Numbered from the stretch's first letter, positions 8,636-17,195 are shown. The stretch is DNA of 22,550 bases from Saprospiraceae bacterium (GCA_023300835.1 JALZVB010000120.1:1-22550); one strand, 5' to 3'. Translations and numbers: made by a program. Notes: generated by a model from the letters alone, not told the origin.

Positions 8636-10852
8636 CTAGTTAGCCATTTCAGAGAGGAACTTTATTTTCACAAGACTAATTTCCTCCATAGTAATGTCAT
8701 CTTCTTGTAATTCCTTAAAAGCATCTTCTAGTGAACCAGATTCCGCCTCAGAGAAATACTCAAAAATATCTTCTATGACTTCCTCTTCAAGTTCTTCTTC
8801 TAGGAAATAATTTAAATCAAGCTTGGTACCTGATGTTACTATTATATGCATTTCATGCAATAGTCCCGTCATGTCCTTTGATAGACTTGATGCAATATCT
8901 TCGAGAGGTAGTTTCCTATCTATACCTTGGATAATCGTAATCTTATCTTTGGATTTATTGGCAACTTGTTTTACTACAAAGTCATCTAATCTTTCTATGT
9001 TATTTTCTTCAACATATTCCTTGATCATTTCTAAGAAAGGCTTACCGTACTTGTTGGCTTTACCTTGGCTTACGCCAGATATTTTTAAGATGTCATCCTT
9101 AGTGATAGGATAATAAGTAGCCATGTCTTGTAGCGAAGTCTCAGAAAATAATATCCAAGGCTTGAGCTTATTACGTTTAGCTTCAGATTTCCTTAGATCC
9201 TTTAGCATTTCTAAAAGTGTATTGTCTAGTGCTGAGCCATTAGTCTTTTCTGCAGTTATAATATCACCTTCTGCTGTAGAGAAATCTCTATTAAGTGGAA
9301 TCTCTATTTCGGTAGGCTTATCTAAGAAACTGGTCCCTGATTCTGTAAATTTCAAAAGACCGTATTGTTCTATTTCTTTGTATAGGAAGTTATGCAGAAT
9401 AGCTTGTCTTACAATAGAATGCCAGAATAATTCACCTTTCTCTTTTCCTTTTCCGAAACCTGGCCTTTTGTTAAAACTAAAAGTTGTTATCTCATTAGAC
9501 ATTTTTCCTGTAAGGAAATCAACGATGACTTTGATACCATAGTTTTCTTTTAATTCCTTAATGGCCATGAGTGCTTGATGCATTTCATTTGTGACAACTT
9601 CTTTTTGTTTTGGATACTTACAGTTGTCACATTTATTATCACAGCCTGCTGCGTCAAATTGTTCTCCAAAGTAATGAAGTAAGAATTTTCTTCTACAAGA
9701 ACTGGTCTCTGTGTAGGCAATTATTTCTTCCATTAATTGTCCTGCAAGCTCTTTTTCTGCAACCCCTTTATCTCTCAGAAATTTTTCAAGCTTAAGAATA
9801 TCTTTGTAAGAATAGAATGCAAGGCAGTGACCTTCTAGGCCATCACGTCCACCTCTACCTGTTTCTTGGTAGTAGTTTTCTATACTTTTAGGAATGTCGT
9901 AATGTATGACAAACCTTACATCTGGTTTATCTATTCCCATACCAAAAGCAATAGTGGCTACCATTACATCCAAGTCTTCCATAAGGAATTCATCTTGAAC
10001 TCTATTTCTTGTCTTAGAATCTAGACCTGCGTGATATGGAGCTGCATTGATACCATTTATCTGTAGTACCTTTGCTATTTCTTCGGTTGACTTCCTAGAT
10101 TGCACATATATTATCCCAGACTTAGAGGTTTTGCCTTTTATAAATTGGACAATTTCTTTAAGTGTTTGTTCCTTATTAATTTTTGGCCTAATCTCATAAT
10201 ACAGGTTGTCTCTGTTGAATGATGACACGAACACCTTATGGTCTTTCATGTCAAGATTCTTGACGATGTCGGACTGGACTTTGGGAGTAGCCGTTGCGGT
10301 TAATGCCACTACTGGAATGTCATCAGAGATCCCTTGGACCATCTGTTTTATCTTTCTATATTCAGGTCTGAAATCATGTCCCCATTCTGATATACAATGT
10401 GCTTCATCTACAGCTATAAATGAAACGTTAGCATTTTTAAAGAACAAGATATTTTCTTCCTTAGTAAGCGTCTCAGGTGCTACAAAAACCATCTTGGTTT
10501 TTCCAGCCATTATATCAGCCTTAACCTCCGCCATTTGAGTTTTGTTAAGAGACGAATTAAGAAAATGTGCTACGGCTTTAGTGCTAGAGAATCCTCTTAT
10601 GGAATCTACTTGATTTTTCATCAGTGCAATAAGTGGTGATATTATTAATGCTACGCCTGGAAGCATCAGTGCAGGTAGTTGATAGCATAAGGACTTACCC
10701 CCACCAGTTGGCATAAGGACAAATGTGTCACTACCTCTGAGTATATTTCTTATTACCTCTTCTTGGGTTAATTTGAAATCGTGAAATCCAAAAAATTCGT
10801 GTAATGATTTTTTTAGCTCAGTTGATTCTAGAGCTGCTTCAGTAACGTGCAT
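8636..10852 (-). CDS. recQ: ATP-dependent DNA helicase RecQ
   Basis: A 738-residue SF2 3'-5' helicase acting in recombination and stalled-fork repair. The domain order is complete. An aromatic/Q-motif region (FGFHDFKLTQEEVI) is followed by Walker A MPTGGGKSL (K53) and Walker B DEAH (149-152) with the RecQ aromatic loop CISEWGHDFRPEY. Motifs IV-VI end with ATIAFGMGIDKP and YYQETGRGGRDG. The zinc subdomain has Cys 386, 404, 408 and 411. An RQC winged helix (about 425-525) and one HRDC domain (about 543-620) follow. A further 118 residues beyond HRDC include a very acidic stretch (EEELEEEVIED) with a predicted helical end, longer than E. coli RecQ (about 610 aa) but like Bacteroidota RecQs as I recall. 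ATG at 10852 opens an operon with aroQ. Confidence 0.97.
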   Translation of the reverse strand: MHVTEAALESTELKKSLHEFFGFHDFKLTQEEVIRNILRGSDTFVLMPTGGGKSLCYQLPALMLPGVALIISPLIALMKNQVDSIRGFSSTKAVAHFLNSSLNKTQMAEVKADIMAGKTKMVFVAPETLTKEENILFFKNANVSFIAVDEAHCISEWGHDFRPEYRKIKQMVQGISDDIPVVALTATATPKVQSDIVKNLDMKDHKVFVSSFNRDNLYYEIRPKINKEQTLKEIVQFIKGKTSKSGIIYVQSRKSTEEIAKVLQINGINAAPYHAGLDSKTRNRVQDEFLMEDLDVMVATIAFGMGIDKPDVRFVIHYDIPKSIENYYQETGRGGRDGLEGHCLAFYSYKDILKLEKFLRDKGVAEKELAGQLMEEIIAYTETSSCRRKFLLHYFGEQFDAAGCDNKCDNCKYPKQKEVVTNEMHQALMAIKELKENYGIKVIVDFLTGKMSNEITTFSFNKRPGFGKGKEKGELFWHSIVRQAILHNFLYKEIEQYGLLKFTESGTSFLDKPTEIEIPLNRDFSTAEGDIITAEKTNGSALDNTLLEMLKDLRKSEAKRNKLKPWILFSETSLQDMATYYPITKDDILKISGVSQGKANKYGKPFLEMIKEYVEENNIERLDDFVVKQVANKSKDKITIIQGIDRKLPLEDIASSLSKDMTGLLHEMHIIVTSGTKLDLNYFLEEELEEEVIEDIFEYFSEAESGSLEDAFKELQEDDITMEEISLVKIKFLSEMAN

Positions 10853-11319
10853 TTGTTTATTGAATATATTGTTAACTGTAATATTTTTTACTATAAAAAT
10901 TCCTATAATTTATTAAGCGTTTATGATTACTTACTCTATAACCATAGAAATAAGTCACCAACTATAAGTGCTAATGTAGGAATAGATGAAACCACAATCA
11001 TAGACTTAAAATCACAAGTAAAGTAACTCTTTGTAATGTTCTTAATTCTAAGTGAATACTATGATTCTATATGATGTAAAAGATACGATAATATTGACTA
11101 ATAAAGAATTATACTCTCTTAATTGTATAGGATTGGCTAAAATGTTTTAATTCTGTTTTTTGAGCGCATATCCTGTAAATAATTCATTTTAGAGTGAAGA
11201 TATTTGATAGGTCAAATTATCTTTGCCATCAGTATAAATTAACCCAATTCTGTTTGTTATAAAATTGAACATACGAAATTTGGATTAGTCTTTTTTAATA
11301 GAAAAAATAATTACAATTA
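10853..11319. other. AT-rich gene-free interval between divergent recQ and a small membrane protein gene
   Basis: These 467 bases carry no open frame I would call a gene on either strand and no clear hairpin, repeat or RNA gene. The stretch must hold the promoters of recQ (leftward) and the membrane protein gene at 11320 (rightward). The only promoter-like motif I found is a -7 match near its right end, listed separately. Confidence 0.55.
11218..11225 (+). promoter_or_regulatory. Candidate -7 promoter element upstream of the small membrane protein gene
   Basis: TATCTTTG followed by CC matches the Bacteroidota -7 consensus TAnnTTTG. The nearest TTTG upstream is only 11 nt away, shorter than the usual spacing of about 19 nt, so the -33 element is not supported. 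It would give a leader of roughly 85-90 nt. Confidence 0.3.
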
Positions 11320-11676
11320 ATGTTGAATGCAGGAAACGCTAACGTATTGAATGCGGTGACACTTATGGCAATGGGTGCATGGGGCTATTCTGATACAGAT
11401 GCCAAGACAGCTCTTATCCCTTTATTATTTGGAGTTGTGTTGCTGGTATTTAGTAATAGTATAAGAGAACATAATAAAGTGGTAGCTCACATTGCAGTTG
11501 TGCTCACACTTCTTATTTTATTTGCACTTGTAGGTATGAGATTGCCTAAGTCTATGGTTACAGGAGGAATAGGTCTCTATAGAGTTATTGCGATGATAGT
11601 TACAGGTGTAATAGCACTGGTAGCTTTTATCAAGAGTTTTATAGATGCTAAGAAAGCAAGAGAGGCTGGAAGATAG
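11320..11676 (+). CDS. Small four-helix membrane protein of unknown function
   Basis: A 118-residue integral membrane protein. Four hydrophobic helices are visible at about residues 8-23, 29-46, 53-73 and 84-106, ending in a basic tail (DAKKAREAGR). The loop SNSIREHNKVVAHIAVVLTLL and the end VAFIKSFIDAKKARE resemble small Bacteroidota membrane proteins of unknown role that I recall only by pattern, so I give no family name. Codon use and ATG start look normal, and a strong hairpin-T-tract terminator follows 44 nt after the stop, supporting an independently transcribed gene. The divergent neighbour is recQ and the convergent one is purN; neither suggests a function. Confidence 0.8.
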   Translation: MLNAGNANVLNAVTLMAMGAWGYSDTDAKTALIPLLFGVVLLVFSNSIREHNKVVAHIAVVLTLLILFALVGMRLPKSMVTGGIGLYRVIAMIVTGVIALVAFIKSFIDAKKAREAGR

Positions 11677-11718
11677 AATATTCTGAAGTTAAACTGGTAT
11701 TACAATAAGCTATCAAAT

Positions 11719-11753
11719 AAAAAAAGCCACATCCTTTGATGCGGCTTTTTTTT
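11719..11753. terminator. Bidirectional intrinsic terminator between the small membrane protein gene and purN
   Basis: An 8-bp GC-containing stem (GCCACATC at 11726-11733, GATGCGGC at 11738-11745) with a CTTT loop is flanked by A-tract and T-tract, so both strands end in a U-run. The single non-canonical position is A-C on the plus strand but a G-U wobble on the minus strand, so the leftward (purN operon) transcript folds slightly better. It lies about 170 nt beyond the purN stop. Confidence 0.85.
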
Positions 11754-11918
11754 AATCCATTTTTCATTATCTATCCACTTATAAGACAGTAAAATTACTT
11801 GTTACCCCTACGTGAAAATGTGGTTAAAAACATATTTTTATTACGAGATATATAAGATCTTGATTAGATAGACTTTAGAGAATAAAGTTTTTGCTTCTAA
11901 AAAAGAAACTGTAGCAAT

Positions 11919-12500
11919 TTACTTTTTTAAAGCTGATTTTATATAGTCTGCAATGGCAGGTGAGAAATTTTTGTGTTCTAGCTCAAGAACTTTGCTAGCA
12001 ACAATGTCAGGTGTATCCATAATATCTAGAATTACGTTTTTCTGAACTAGAATTCTTCCTTTGTCATAGTCTTTGTTGACGAGGTGTATGGTTATGCCGG
12101 TTTCTTTGTCGCCACTATCAAATACTGACTGATGTACATGTTTACCGTACATGCCTTTACCACCATGTCGTGGAAGTAGTGAAGGGTGGATATTAATAAT
12201 CCGATCGCTATATTGACTTATAAGGGATTGCGGAACCAACCAAAGAAATCCAGCTAAAATTATCAAATCTATTCCCTGTGACTCTAATAATAAAAGCGTC
12301 TTGTCAGTGTCATAGAATGATGACTTGTCAATTACGTGACTGGGGATATTGTGATTAACAGCTCTTTCTAACACATAGGCTGAGTCATTATTACTTATAA
12401 TCAACTTTATATCAACCTGAGGATCTTTGTCAAAGTGATTGATAATAATCTCAGCGTTAGATCCACCGCCAGATGCGAAGATGGCTAGATTTATGGCCAC
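11919..12500 (-). CDS. purN: Phosphoribosylglycinamide formyltransferase
   Basis: A 193-residue GAR transformylase that transfers a formyl group from 10-formyltetrahydrofolate to GAR in purine synthesis. The phosphate-binding loop SGGGSN (G11-N15) is at the N-terminus, the catalytic pair N103 and H105 sits in INIHPSLLP, and the catalytic aspartate is D146 in DKETGITIHLVNKDYDKG, the expected spacing. Length matches the short bacterial PurN. It is the last gene of the bamD operon and starts 1 nt after the porD stop, so translation is probably coupled. No other purine gene is nearby. In the flavobacterial version of this cluster I recall recN in the place after porD, so purN here may be a lineage-specific arrangement. 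Confidence 0.95.
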   Translation of the reverse strand: MAINLAIFASGGGSNAEIIINHFDKDPQVDIKLIISNNDSAYVLERAVNHNIPSHVIDKSSFYDTDKTLLLLESQGIDLIILAGFLWLVPQSLISQYSDRIINIHPSLLPRHGGKGMYGKHVHQSVFDSGDKETGITIHLVNKDYDKGRILVQKNVILDIMDTPDIVASKVLELEHKNFSPAIADYIKSALKK

Positions 12501-12501
12501 C

Positions 12502-13395
12502 TTATTTCAGACTTGAGTAACTGCTGGCTTGAGCAGGGTTTAACTTTACCATAATATCATAAACTTTTGACTGCTGTCCTCGACTAGAGGCTTTGAAAAT
12601 TTCTACTATTTCATCACGCTTGGCGGAGCAGAAATATTGAACAACGGCACTGTTGAGATAAGAGGCATTGACTTGCTGCATGGTTGTAAGAGCACCTAAT
12701 AATACTGCCTTTGCTCTTTCTGGATCAGAATGCATTGTATCCATAGCTTTGAGATGATATTCATAGACAGATTCTCTGAATGGTCTGATTCTAGGATCAA
12801 AAATGTTCTGTATAAAATTAGACCTAGAAGTAGATTTACTTGCTCTCTCATCCCAGCCTGTATCTGTAGCGATAGAAGGAGGAATATTATTCATTACTGT
12901 CCTAGCGATTTCAAAATGAGGGTCACCACCAAATGGCTCATAAGTATCATAATCTAATCCTAGTAATACATAAGCATAGAATGTTAAGAATGAAGATAAC
13001 TCATCCGTATATCCATTGAAATTATTCTGGATGGGTTGATTCTCAAAGTAGTTTAAATTAAGACCACCATCTACTAAGTTAAGGACTTGAGACTTATAGT
13101 TGGAATTAAAAACGGGTCTAATAGATTGTACAAAAAAGTCTACTCTAAAAGAAGTAGGGCTTGTTTCTTCTGTAATAGTAGCGTTGATTGTGCCTTCGAT
13201 TTTTTCCCACTCCTCAAACTCGTCTTCTGTCCACTTTGTATTATTGAGAAATTCGTTGATATCTCTTTCCATAGATTGGAAAACCTTAGGATCGACTGTT
13301 TTCAATCTTGGAGCAGTCACTTTTACATTGATATTAAGCTCTTGTGCTTGTAATTGTAATCCTGATAAAACAATGAAAAGGATAATTAGTCTCAT
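12502..13395 (-). CDS. porD: Type IX secretion system protein PorD (DUF4835)
   Basis: A 297-residue exported protein with a signal peptide (MRLIILFIVLSGLQLQAQ) followed directly by ELNINVKVTAP, the typical opening of the DUF4835 family. Further family features are the region around TYEPFGGDPHFEIAR and the C-terminal Asn/Ala-rich helices ending SKVYDIMVKLNPAQASSYSSLK. Family members are annotated as PorD, a periplasmic protein linked to T9SS function in Porphyromonas; its exact job is not established. The position directly after coaBC, with bamD and rpoZ upstream, is the order I recall from other Bacteroidota. Two secreted T9SS-type proteins at the window edges fit an active system. No lipobox cysteine is seen, so it is probably soluble periplasmic. 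Confidence 0.88.
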   Translation of the reverse strand: MRLIILFIVLSGLQLQAQELNINVKVTAPRLKTVDPKVFQSMERDINEFLNNTKWTEDEFEEWEKIEGTINATITEETSPTSFRVDFFVQSIRPVFNSNYKSQVLNLVDGGLNLNYFENQPIQNNFNGYTDELSSFLTFYAYVLLGLDYDTYEPFGGDPHFEIARTVMNNIPPSIATDTGWDERASKSTSRSNFIQNIFDPRIRPFRESVYEYHLKAMDTMHSDPERAKAVLLGALTTMQQVNASYLNSAVVQYFCSAKRDEIVEIFKASSRGQQSKVYDIMVKLNPAQASSYSSLK

Positions 13396-13429
13396 AAATC
13401 TTAGCGTATTATAGGTTTGGGTACCTGAC

Positions 13430-14629
13430 TTAAACGTAATTTTCTACTAAAGTATTGATAATATCGGTGGCAACTTCTGATTTTGTTTTAAGCGGAAACT
13501 TGATTGCGGTACTTTTATTACTGTGAATTGTGATTTTATTGGTGTCATGTTTGAATCCTGCGCCTTTATCCTTGAGAGAATTAAGAACAATAAAATCAAA
13601 GTTTTTCTTACTCAGCTTTTGTTTAGCATACATGTCAGCATCCTTTGTCTCAAGTGCAAAACCTATGTGTATCTGGTTTTTAGTTTTGCGCTCTCCTAAG
13701 GTAGCAGCGATATCTCTTGTTTTTGCTAAAGCTAATTCCAACGTATCTGATGATTTTTTAATCTTTTCTTTAGCAACAGTTACTGGCCTATAGTCAGCAA
13801 CTGCTGCTGCAAATATTGTTATATGGCTATCTGCATGATGGTCTGTGCAAGCGGTATACATATCCTCGCCAGATACAACGTTGATCGTATGGATATGCTC
13901 GTAATCTGCCGTAAGAGAAGATGGTCCCAGTACTAATATAACATGTGCACCTCGAGAAGCGCATTCTTGTGCCAATGCAATACCCATCTTACCCGTGCTA
14001 TGGTTGCCTATGTATCTTACAGGATCTATAGACTCGTAGGTGGGTCCGGCGGTTATTAAAACCTTTTTATCTTGAAGATCATTCTTAGCAGAAAAGTAAT
14101 TAGATATAGCTTCTACAATAGTATGGGGTTCTGCCATACGTCCTTGCCCAGTGAGGCCACTGGCTAGAAAACCAGACTCTACGTCTATCATCTTATTACC
14201 ATAAGATTGTAACTGCTTGATGTTTTTCTGTGTAGCCGGATGCAACCACATATCTCTATCCATAGCTGGTGCAAAATAAACAGGGCACTTAGCAGATAAG
14301 TAAACGGCTGTGACTATAGTATCACAGATGCCTTGCGCCATTTTGGCAAGCGTAGTAGCTGTTGCAGGTGCAATAACCATGATATCTGCCCATAATCCCA
14401 TTTCTACGTGACTATTCCATGAGGCATCATCTATTATATCTGTATGTACGGGATGTTGCGATAATGTCGACAACGTAAGTGGTGCAATAAATGCGGTGGC
14501 TGATGGCGTCATTATCACCCTTACAGTAGCCCCAGCTTTAATAAGTGATCTCGTAAGTACAGCCGCCTTATATGCAGCTATACTTCCAGATATTGCAAGT
14601 AGTATTTTTTTGCCTTGTAGTGTGGGCAT
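13430..14629 (-). CDS. coaBC: Bifunctional phosphopantothenoylcysteine decarboxylase/phosphopantothenate-cysteine ligase
   Basis: A 399-residue fusion catalysing two successive steps of coenzyme A synthesis. The N-terminal CoaC flavoprotein (about 1-185) has GSIAAYKA, catalytic H74 in SHVEM and the substrate clamp PAMDRDMW. The C-terminal CoaB domain (about 190-399) has VLITAGPTYESIDPVRYIGN followed by HSTGKMG, then AAAVADYRP, the KIKK lysines and IGFALET. The segment matching the E. coli Dfp active-site 'ACG-GxGRM' flap reads ASGLTGQGRM (156-165), with Ser157 where E. coli has Cys158. I believe this is common in the phylum, but it is worth noting. The start is ATG at 14629, 25 nt after rpoZ, and porD follows after 34 nt, consistent with one operon. 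Confidence 0.96.
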   Translation of the reverse strand: MPTLQGKKILLAISGSIAAYKAAVLTRSLIKAGATVRVIMTPSATAFIAPLTLSTLSQHPVHTDIIDDASWNSHVEMGLWADIMVIAPATATTLAKMAQGICDTIVTAVYLSAKCPVYFAPAMDRDMWLHPATQKNIKQLQSYGNKMIDVESGFLASGLTGQGRMAEPHTIVEAISNYFSAKNDLQDKKVLITAGPTYESIDPVRYIGNHSTGKMGIALAQECASRGAHVILVLGPSSLTADYEHIHTINVVSGEDMYTACTDHHADSHITIFAAAVADYRPVTVAKEKIKKSSDTLELALAKTRDIAATLGERKTKNQIHIGFALETKDADMYAKQKLSKKNFDFIVLNSLKDKGAGFKHDTNKITIHSNKSTAIKFPLKTKSEVATDIINTLVENYV

Positions 14630-14654
14630 TTATAATATGATTAAGATGACTCTC

Positions 14655-14990
14655 TTATAGATTGTCTCTTTCTCTTTTTCTATACTCAAGTCTACCATCC
14701 ATGAATTCTTTAGTAGCGATAATGGTAGGGTTAGGCAATTTTTCATAGAATTTAGAGATTTCTATTTGCTCTTTATTTTCTTGGATTTCTTCTATTGTCT
14801 CACTATTGATAGCAAATTCATCCAATTTCCCATGTAATTCTTGCTTGATTGCAACGCATAACTGCTCAGCTCTCCTTGTAATAATAGAAAGAGAGTGATA
14901 TATATTATTAGTATCTTTTATCAAGTTATCTATGTTCTGGGCTTTTGAGTTGGGATCAATGCCTTGAACCTTATTTTTGATATCTGTCAT
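14655..14990 (-). CDS. rpoZ: DNA-directed RNA polymerase omega subunit, Bacteroidota type
   Basis: A 111-residue protein matching the RpoZ/Rpb6-like family as found in Bacteroidota. The core is DNLIKDTNNIYHSLSIITRR then AEQLCVAIKQELHGKLDEF, where the helix with IxxRRAxQL is the omega signature that clasps the beta' C-terminus. The C-terminal part FYEKLPNPTIIATKEFMDG followed by a basic end is phylum-specific. It promotes polymerase assembly and, in other bacteria, forms part of a ppGpp site. It starts 1 nt after the bamD stop and lies ahead of coaBC, an order I recall from related genomes, which supports the identification despite weak similarity to E. coli omega. Confidence 0.85.
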   Translation of the reverse strand: MTDIKNKVQGIDPNSKAQNIDNLIKDTNNIYHSLSIITRRAEQLCVAIKQELHGKLDEFAINSETIEEIQENKEQIEISKFYEKLPNPTIIATKEFMDGRLEYRKRERDNL

Positions 14991-14991
14991 G

Positions 14992-15795
14992 TTAATCGAA
15001 TCTTGTTAATGCGTTTTTGCAATGTTTTCTTATTCCGTTTACCTCATTACTGTACGAAGATTTTTCATATTTATCATGAAAAAATTCGCAAGCTTCTATG
15101 GTAGATTGTAGTCTTTCTTTTTGTTTCTCGTATACACTGTGCTTAGCCAGTTGCTCATTTGATCTTAGGATGAGGTATCTTACTTCTTCAGCTTTAGCTG
15201 TTTCCGGAAAATCTTTGAGCATGTTCTCAAACGACGTGATAGCAGCTAAATAACTCTTAACGTCGTAATAAAGTTTCCCTTGTGCAAAACCTTTTTCTTC
15301 AAGCTTTTTTCTGAGCTCATCTATGAGTTGTGTAGATTCTTCTATTCTTGGGCTACTTGGGTATGTATTGATAAAGTATTGTAACTCTTCTATGGCTTGT
15401 AATGAAGGTGTCTGATCAAGTTTATGATTGGGTGACATCTTGTAATTAGAAAAAGCAGACATAAACGCCATTTCCTCCTTACGTGAGCTGTTGTAGAAAG
15501 TCTTGGTAAAATTGTTGAAATAGTTTGCCGATAGTATATACTGACCTATGTTGAAATGCGTATAGGCATATCTGTAGAATAGGTCTTCAGCTTCTTTTTT
15601 ACCTCTATAGAAAGGAATAACCAACTCATACAGACCTTGGGCCTTGAGAAAGTCTTCTGCATCATAGTATTCATTAGCTGCAGCTAATATTTTGACAGGG
15701 TCATTGCTGGTTCTTACCTCTTCATAGGCTGTTTTGCACCCTATGGTTATGAGAGATATGATTAGAGCTACAAAAAATAGGCGTTTTATTTTCAT
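14992..15795 (-). CDS. bamD: Outer membrane protein assembly factor BamD (lipoprotein)
   Basis: I start this gene at ATG 15795, not at the in-frame ATG 15861, because only the shorter form places the signal sequence (MKIKRLFFVALIISLITIGC) at the N-terminus and because a promoter-like motif lies just upstream. The product is 267 residues. Cys20 in ITIGC is the likely lipidation site. TPR-like helical repeats follow: AAANEYYDAEDFLKAQGLYE, then FYRYAYTHFNIGQYILSANY, and two further pairs to about residue 230. BamD is the outer-membrane lipoprotein that joins BamA in folding beta-barrel proteins. It heads the operon bamD-rpoZ-coaBC-porD-purN. No bamA is in the window. Confidence 0.9.
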   Translation of the reverse strand: MKIKRLFFVALIISLITIGCKTAYEEVRTSNDPVKILAAANEYYDAEDFLKAQGLYELVIPFYRGKKEAEDLFYRYAYTHFNIGQYILSANYFNNFTKTFYNSSRKEEMAFMSAFSNYKMSPNHKLDQTPSLQAIEELQYFINTYPSSPRIEESTQLIDELRKKLEEKGFAQGKLYYDVKSYLAAITSFENMLKDFPETAKAEEVRYLILRSNEQLAKHSVYEKQKERLQSTIEACEFFHDKYEKSSYSNEVNGIRKHCKNALTRFD

Positions 15796-15803
15796 AAAGT
15801 CTG

Positions 15804-15834
15804 CAAAAATAACTGAATTCTGATTGAAAAACAA
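15804..15834 (-). promoter_or_regulatory. Candidate promoter of the bamD operon
   Basis: On the minus strand a TTG (15834-15832) is followed after 20 nt by TATTTTTG (15811-15804), fitting the Bacteroidota pattern TTG, about 19 nt, TAnnTTTG. The -7 element ends 8 nt before the bamD ATG, so the transcript would be leaderless or have a leader of only a few bases. It lies inside the longer, rejected bamD frame and therefore supports the start at 15795. Confidence 0.5.
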
Positions 15835-15911
15835 TGCCAATTCAATTGAATTGCACCACAATACTAACGTCTATCTGCTGCTTAGTTGTTATTATGTTAG
15901 TATTTTATGAT

Positions 15912-16661
15912 TTATTTTGGATTTAATTGTTCCGTTGTTTTCCCAAATCGCCTTTCTCTACCTTGATAATCTGCTAAAGCCTTATGAAAATCGGCTTTTG
16001 TAAAATCTGGCCACAGTATATCTGTAAAGTAAAATTCTGTGTAGGCAATCTGCCATAATAAGAAGTTACTGACTCTATTTTCTCCACTCGTTCTTATAAG
16101 TAACTCTGGATCTGGCATATGATGTGTAGCCAGATGTGAGTGAAACACCTCTTGGGTAATGTCCTCTGATTTTAAGGTACCATGGGCTACTTTTTCTGAT
16201 ATACTTTTAGTGGCTTCTAATATTTCCCATTTAGCACTATAATTAAGCGCTAGCGTAAGTGTCATGCGGGTATTATCCTTGGTATCTTCTATACCTTGTT
16301 TTAGGGTTTTATATGTTTTTTCTGGTAACATACTTATGTCTCCTATGGCATTGAGTCTGATCCCATTTTTATTCAACGTTTTTAGCTCGTTTTTGACGGT
16401 TTCCACCAGTAGAACCATCAGGGCCGTAACTTCTAGACGAGGTCTGTTCCAGTTTTCAGTAGAAAAAGCGTACAAGGTCAAATATTTGATACCTATTTCG
16501 GCGGCAGCTTCTGTGATTTCTCTCACAGCTTTTACCCCATTCTTATGACCAAATATGCGTGGACGGCCGTGTTGCTTAGCCCATCTACCATTACCATCCA
16601 TGATAACAGCTATGTGTTGAGGTAGTTTTTCCGTGTTTATATTAACTTGAGGTTCAGACAT
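15912..16661 (-). CDS. uppS: Isoprenyl (undecaprenyl) diphosphate synthase
   Basis: A 249-residue cis-prenyltransferase making the C55 lipid carrier used for peptidoglycan and surface glycans. The catalytic motif HIAVIMDGNGRWAK (D22, with G23-N24-G25-R26) opens the protein. The next conserved blocks are FGHKNGVKAVREI, YLTLYAFSTENWNRP, and the C-terminal DPELLIRTSGENRVSNFLLW with AYTEFYFTDILWPDF. I take the start at ATG 16661 (MSEPQ). The in-frame ATG at 16682 would add seven hydrophobic residues not typical of the family. The bamD ATG lies about 116 nt downstream with its own promoter candidate. In many Bacteroidota uppS precedes bamA; here bamD follows. It is divergent from the lipoprotein gene at 16698. 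Confidence 0.96.
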   Translation of the reverse strand: MSEPQVNINTEKLPQHIAVIMDGNGRWAKQHGRPRIFGHKNGVKAVREITEAAAEIGIKYLTLYAFSTENWNRPRLEVTALMVLLVETVKNELKTLNKNGIRLNAIGDISMLPEKTYKTLKQGIEDTKDNTRMTLTLALNYSAKWEILEATKSISEKVAHGTLKSEDITQEVFHSHLATHHMPDPELLIRTSGENRVSNFLLWQIAYTEFYFTDILWPDFTKADFHKALADYQGRERRFGKTTEQLNPK

Positions 16662-16679
16662 TCTAATTAAAGTTAACAA

Positions 16680-16687
16680 CAAATTTA
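16680..16687 (-). promoter_or_regulatory. Candidate -7 element for uppS
   Basis: The minus strand reads TAAATTTG, a match to TAnnTTTG, 19 nt ahead of the uppS ATG at 16661. No TTG lies at the proper distance upstream, where the sequence is already inside the divergent lipoprotein gene. AT-rich DNA gives chance matches, so support is weak. Confidence 0.3.
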
Positions 16688-16697
16688 AGTTATCTCC

Positions 16698-17195
16698 ATG
16701 AAGGCTACGTTTCTGTTATTTTTTATTTGCATTTTTTCTTCTAGTTGCAAACAAGAACCTTGTTCTACTAAGGAAGCTTTCCTTAACCACTTTGAGTCTC
16801 TTACCAGCGATTATGATGTTGAGCCTACTCCTGTTGATGAGAATACGAGACTGGATTATAACAACCGATATAGATCCATTGTCAATGATTGTTATAAGAA
16901 ATATAAGCTAGAGATGAGTCTGGTTGAGAAACAAGACTTCTGGAAGAAATCCATAGTTTTCTATGCGGATAGGGTAGATAAGAATAGCCTAACGCTTAAG
17001 CTTGATAACAATAGTGTTGACCCGTTTAACGCTTATATATCTGAAGAAATGAAAGAGGTTGTTATGGAGTCAGGAACAGCATTTGTCAATAGTCTCAAAA
17101 AAGCGATTCAAGATGAATTGCCCAATCTTATAGATAGTGTAAAGAATGAGATTGATAAACTGGGAGATGAGTTGAAGAAAATGTTAGACAATTAG
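16698..17195 (+). CDS. Small lipoprotein of unknown function
   Basis: A 165-residue protein with a short signal peptide and lipobox (MKATFLLFFICIFSSSC), so Cys17 is the predicted lipidated residue. The middle (about 25-125) is soluble and unremarkable, with a Cys pair at 22 and 65 that could be bonded. The C-terminal 40 residues (from about SGTAFVNSLKK) form a charged amphipathic helix with SVKNEIDKLGDELKKML heptads, likely coiled coil. I recognise no family. The gene starts 36 nt from the divergent uppS start, so the two promoters overlap. It converges on the DUF4197 gene, and the terminator between them folds properly only for the opposite strand. Confidence 0.8.
   Translation: MKATFLLFFICIFSSSCKQEPCSTKEAFLNHFESLTSDYDVEPTPVDENTRLDYNNRYRSIVNDCYKKYKLEMSLVEKQDFWKKSIVFYADRVDKNSLTLKLDNNSVDPFNAYISEEMKEVVMESGTAFVNSLKKAIQDELPNLIDSVKNEIDKLGDELKKMLDN

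Noticed and set aside
8823..9542. Plus-strand open frames inside recQ
   Set aside because: They are antisense to a strongly conserved helicase, have no recognisable product, and are explained by the codon pattern of recQ.
15796..15861. N-terminal extension of bamD to the upstream ATG
   Set aside because: It would bury the lipoprotein signal peptide behind 22 residues and would contain the -7 promoter motif; the ATG at 15795 fits the family.
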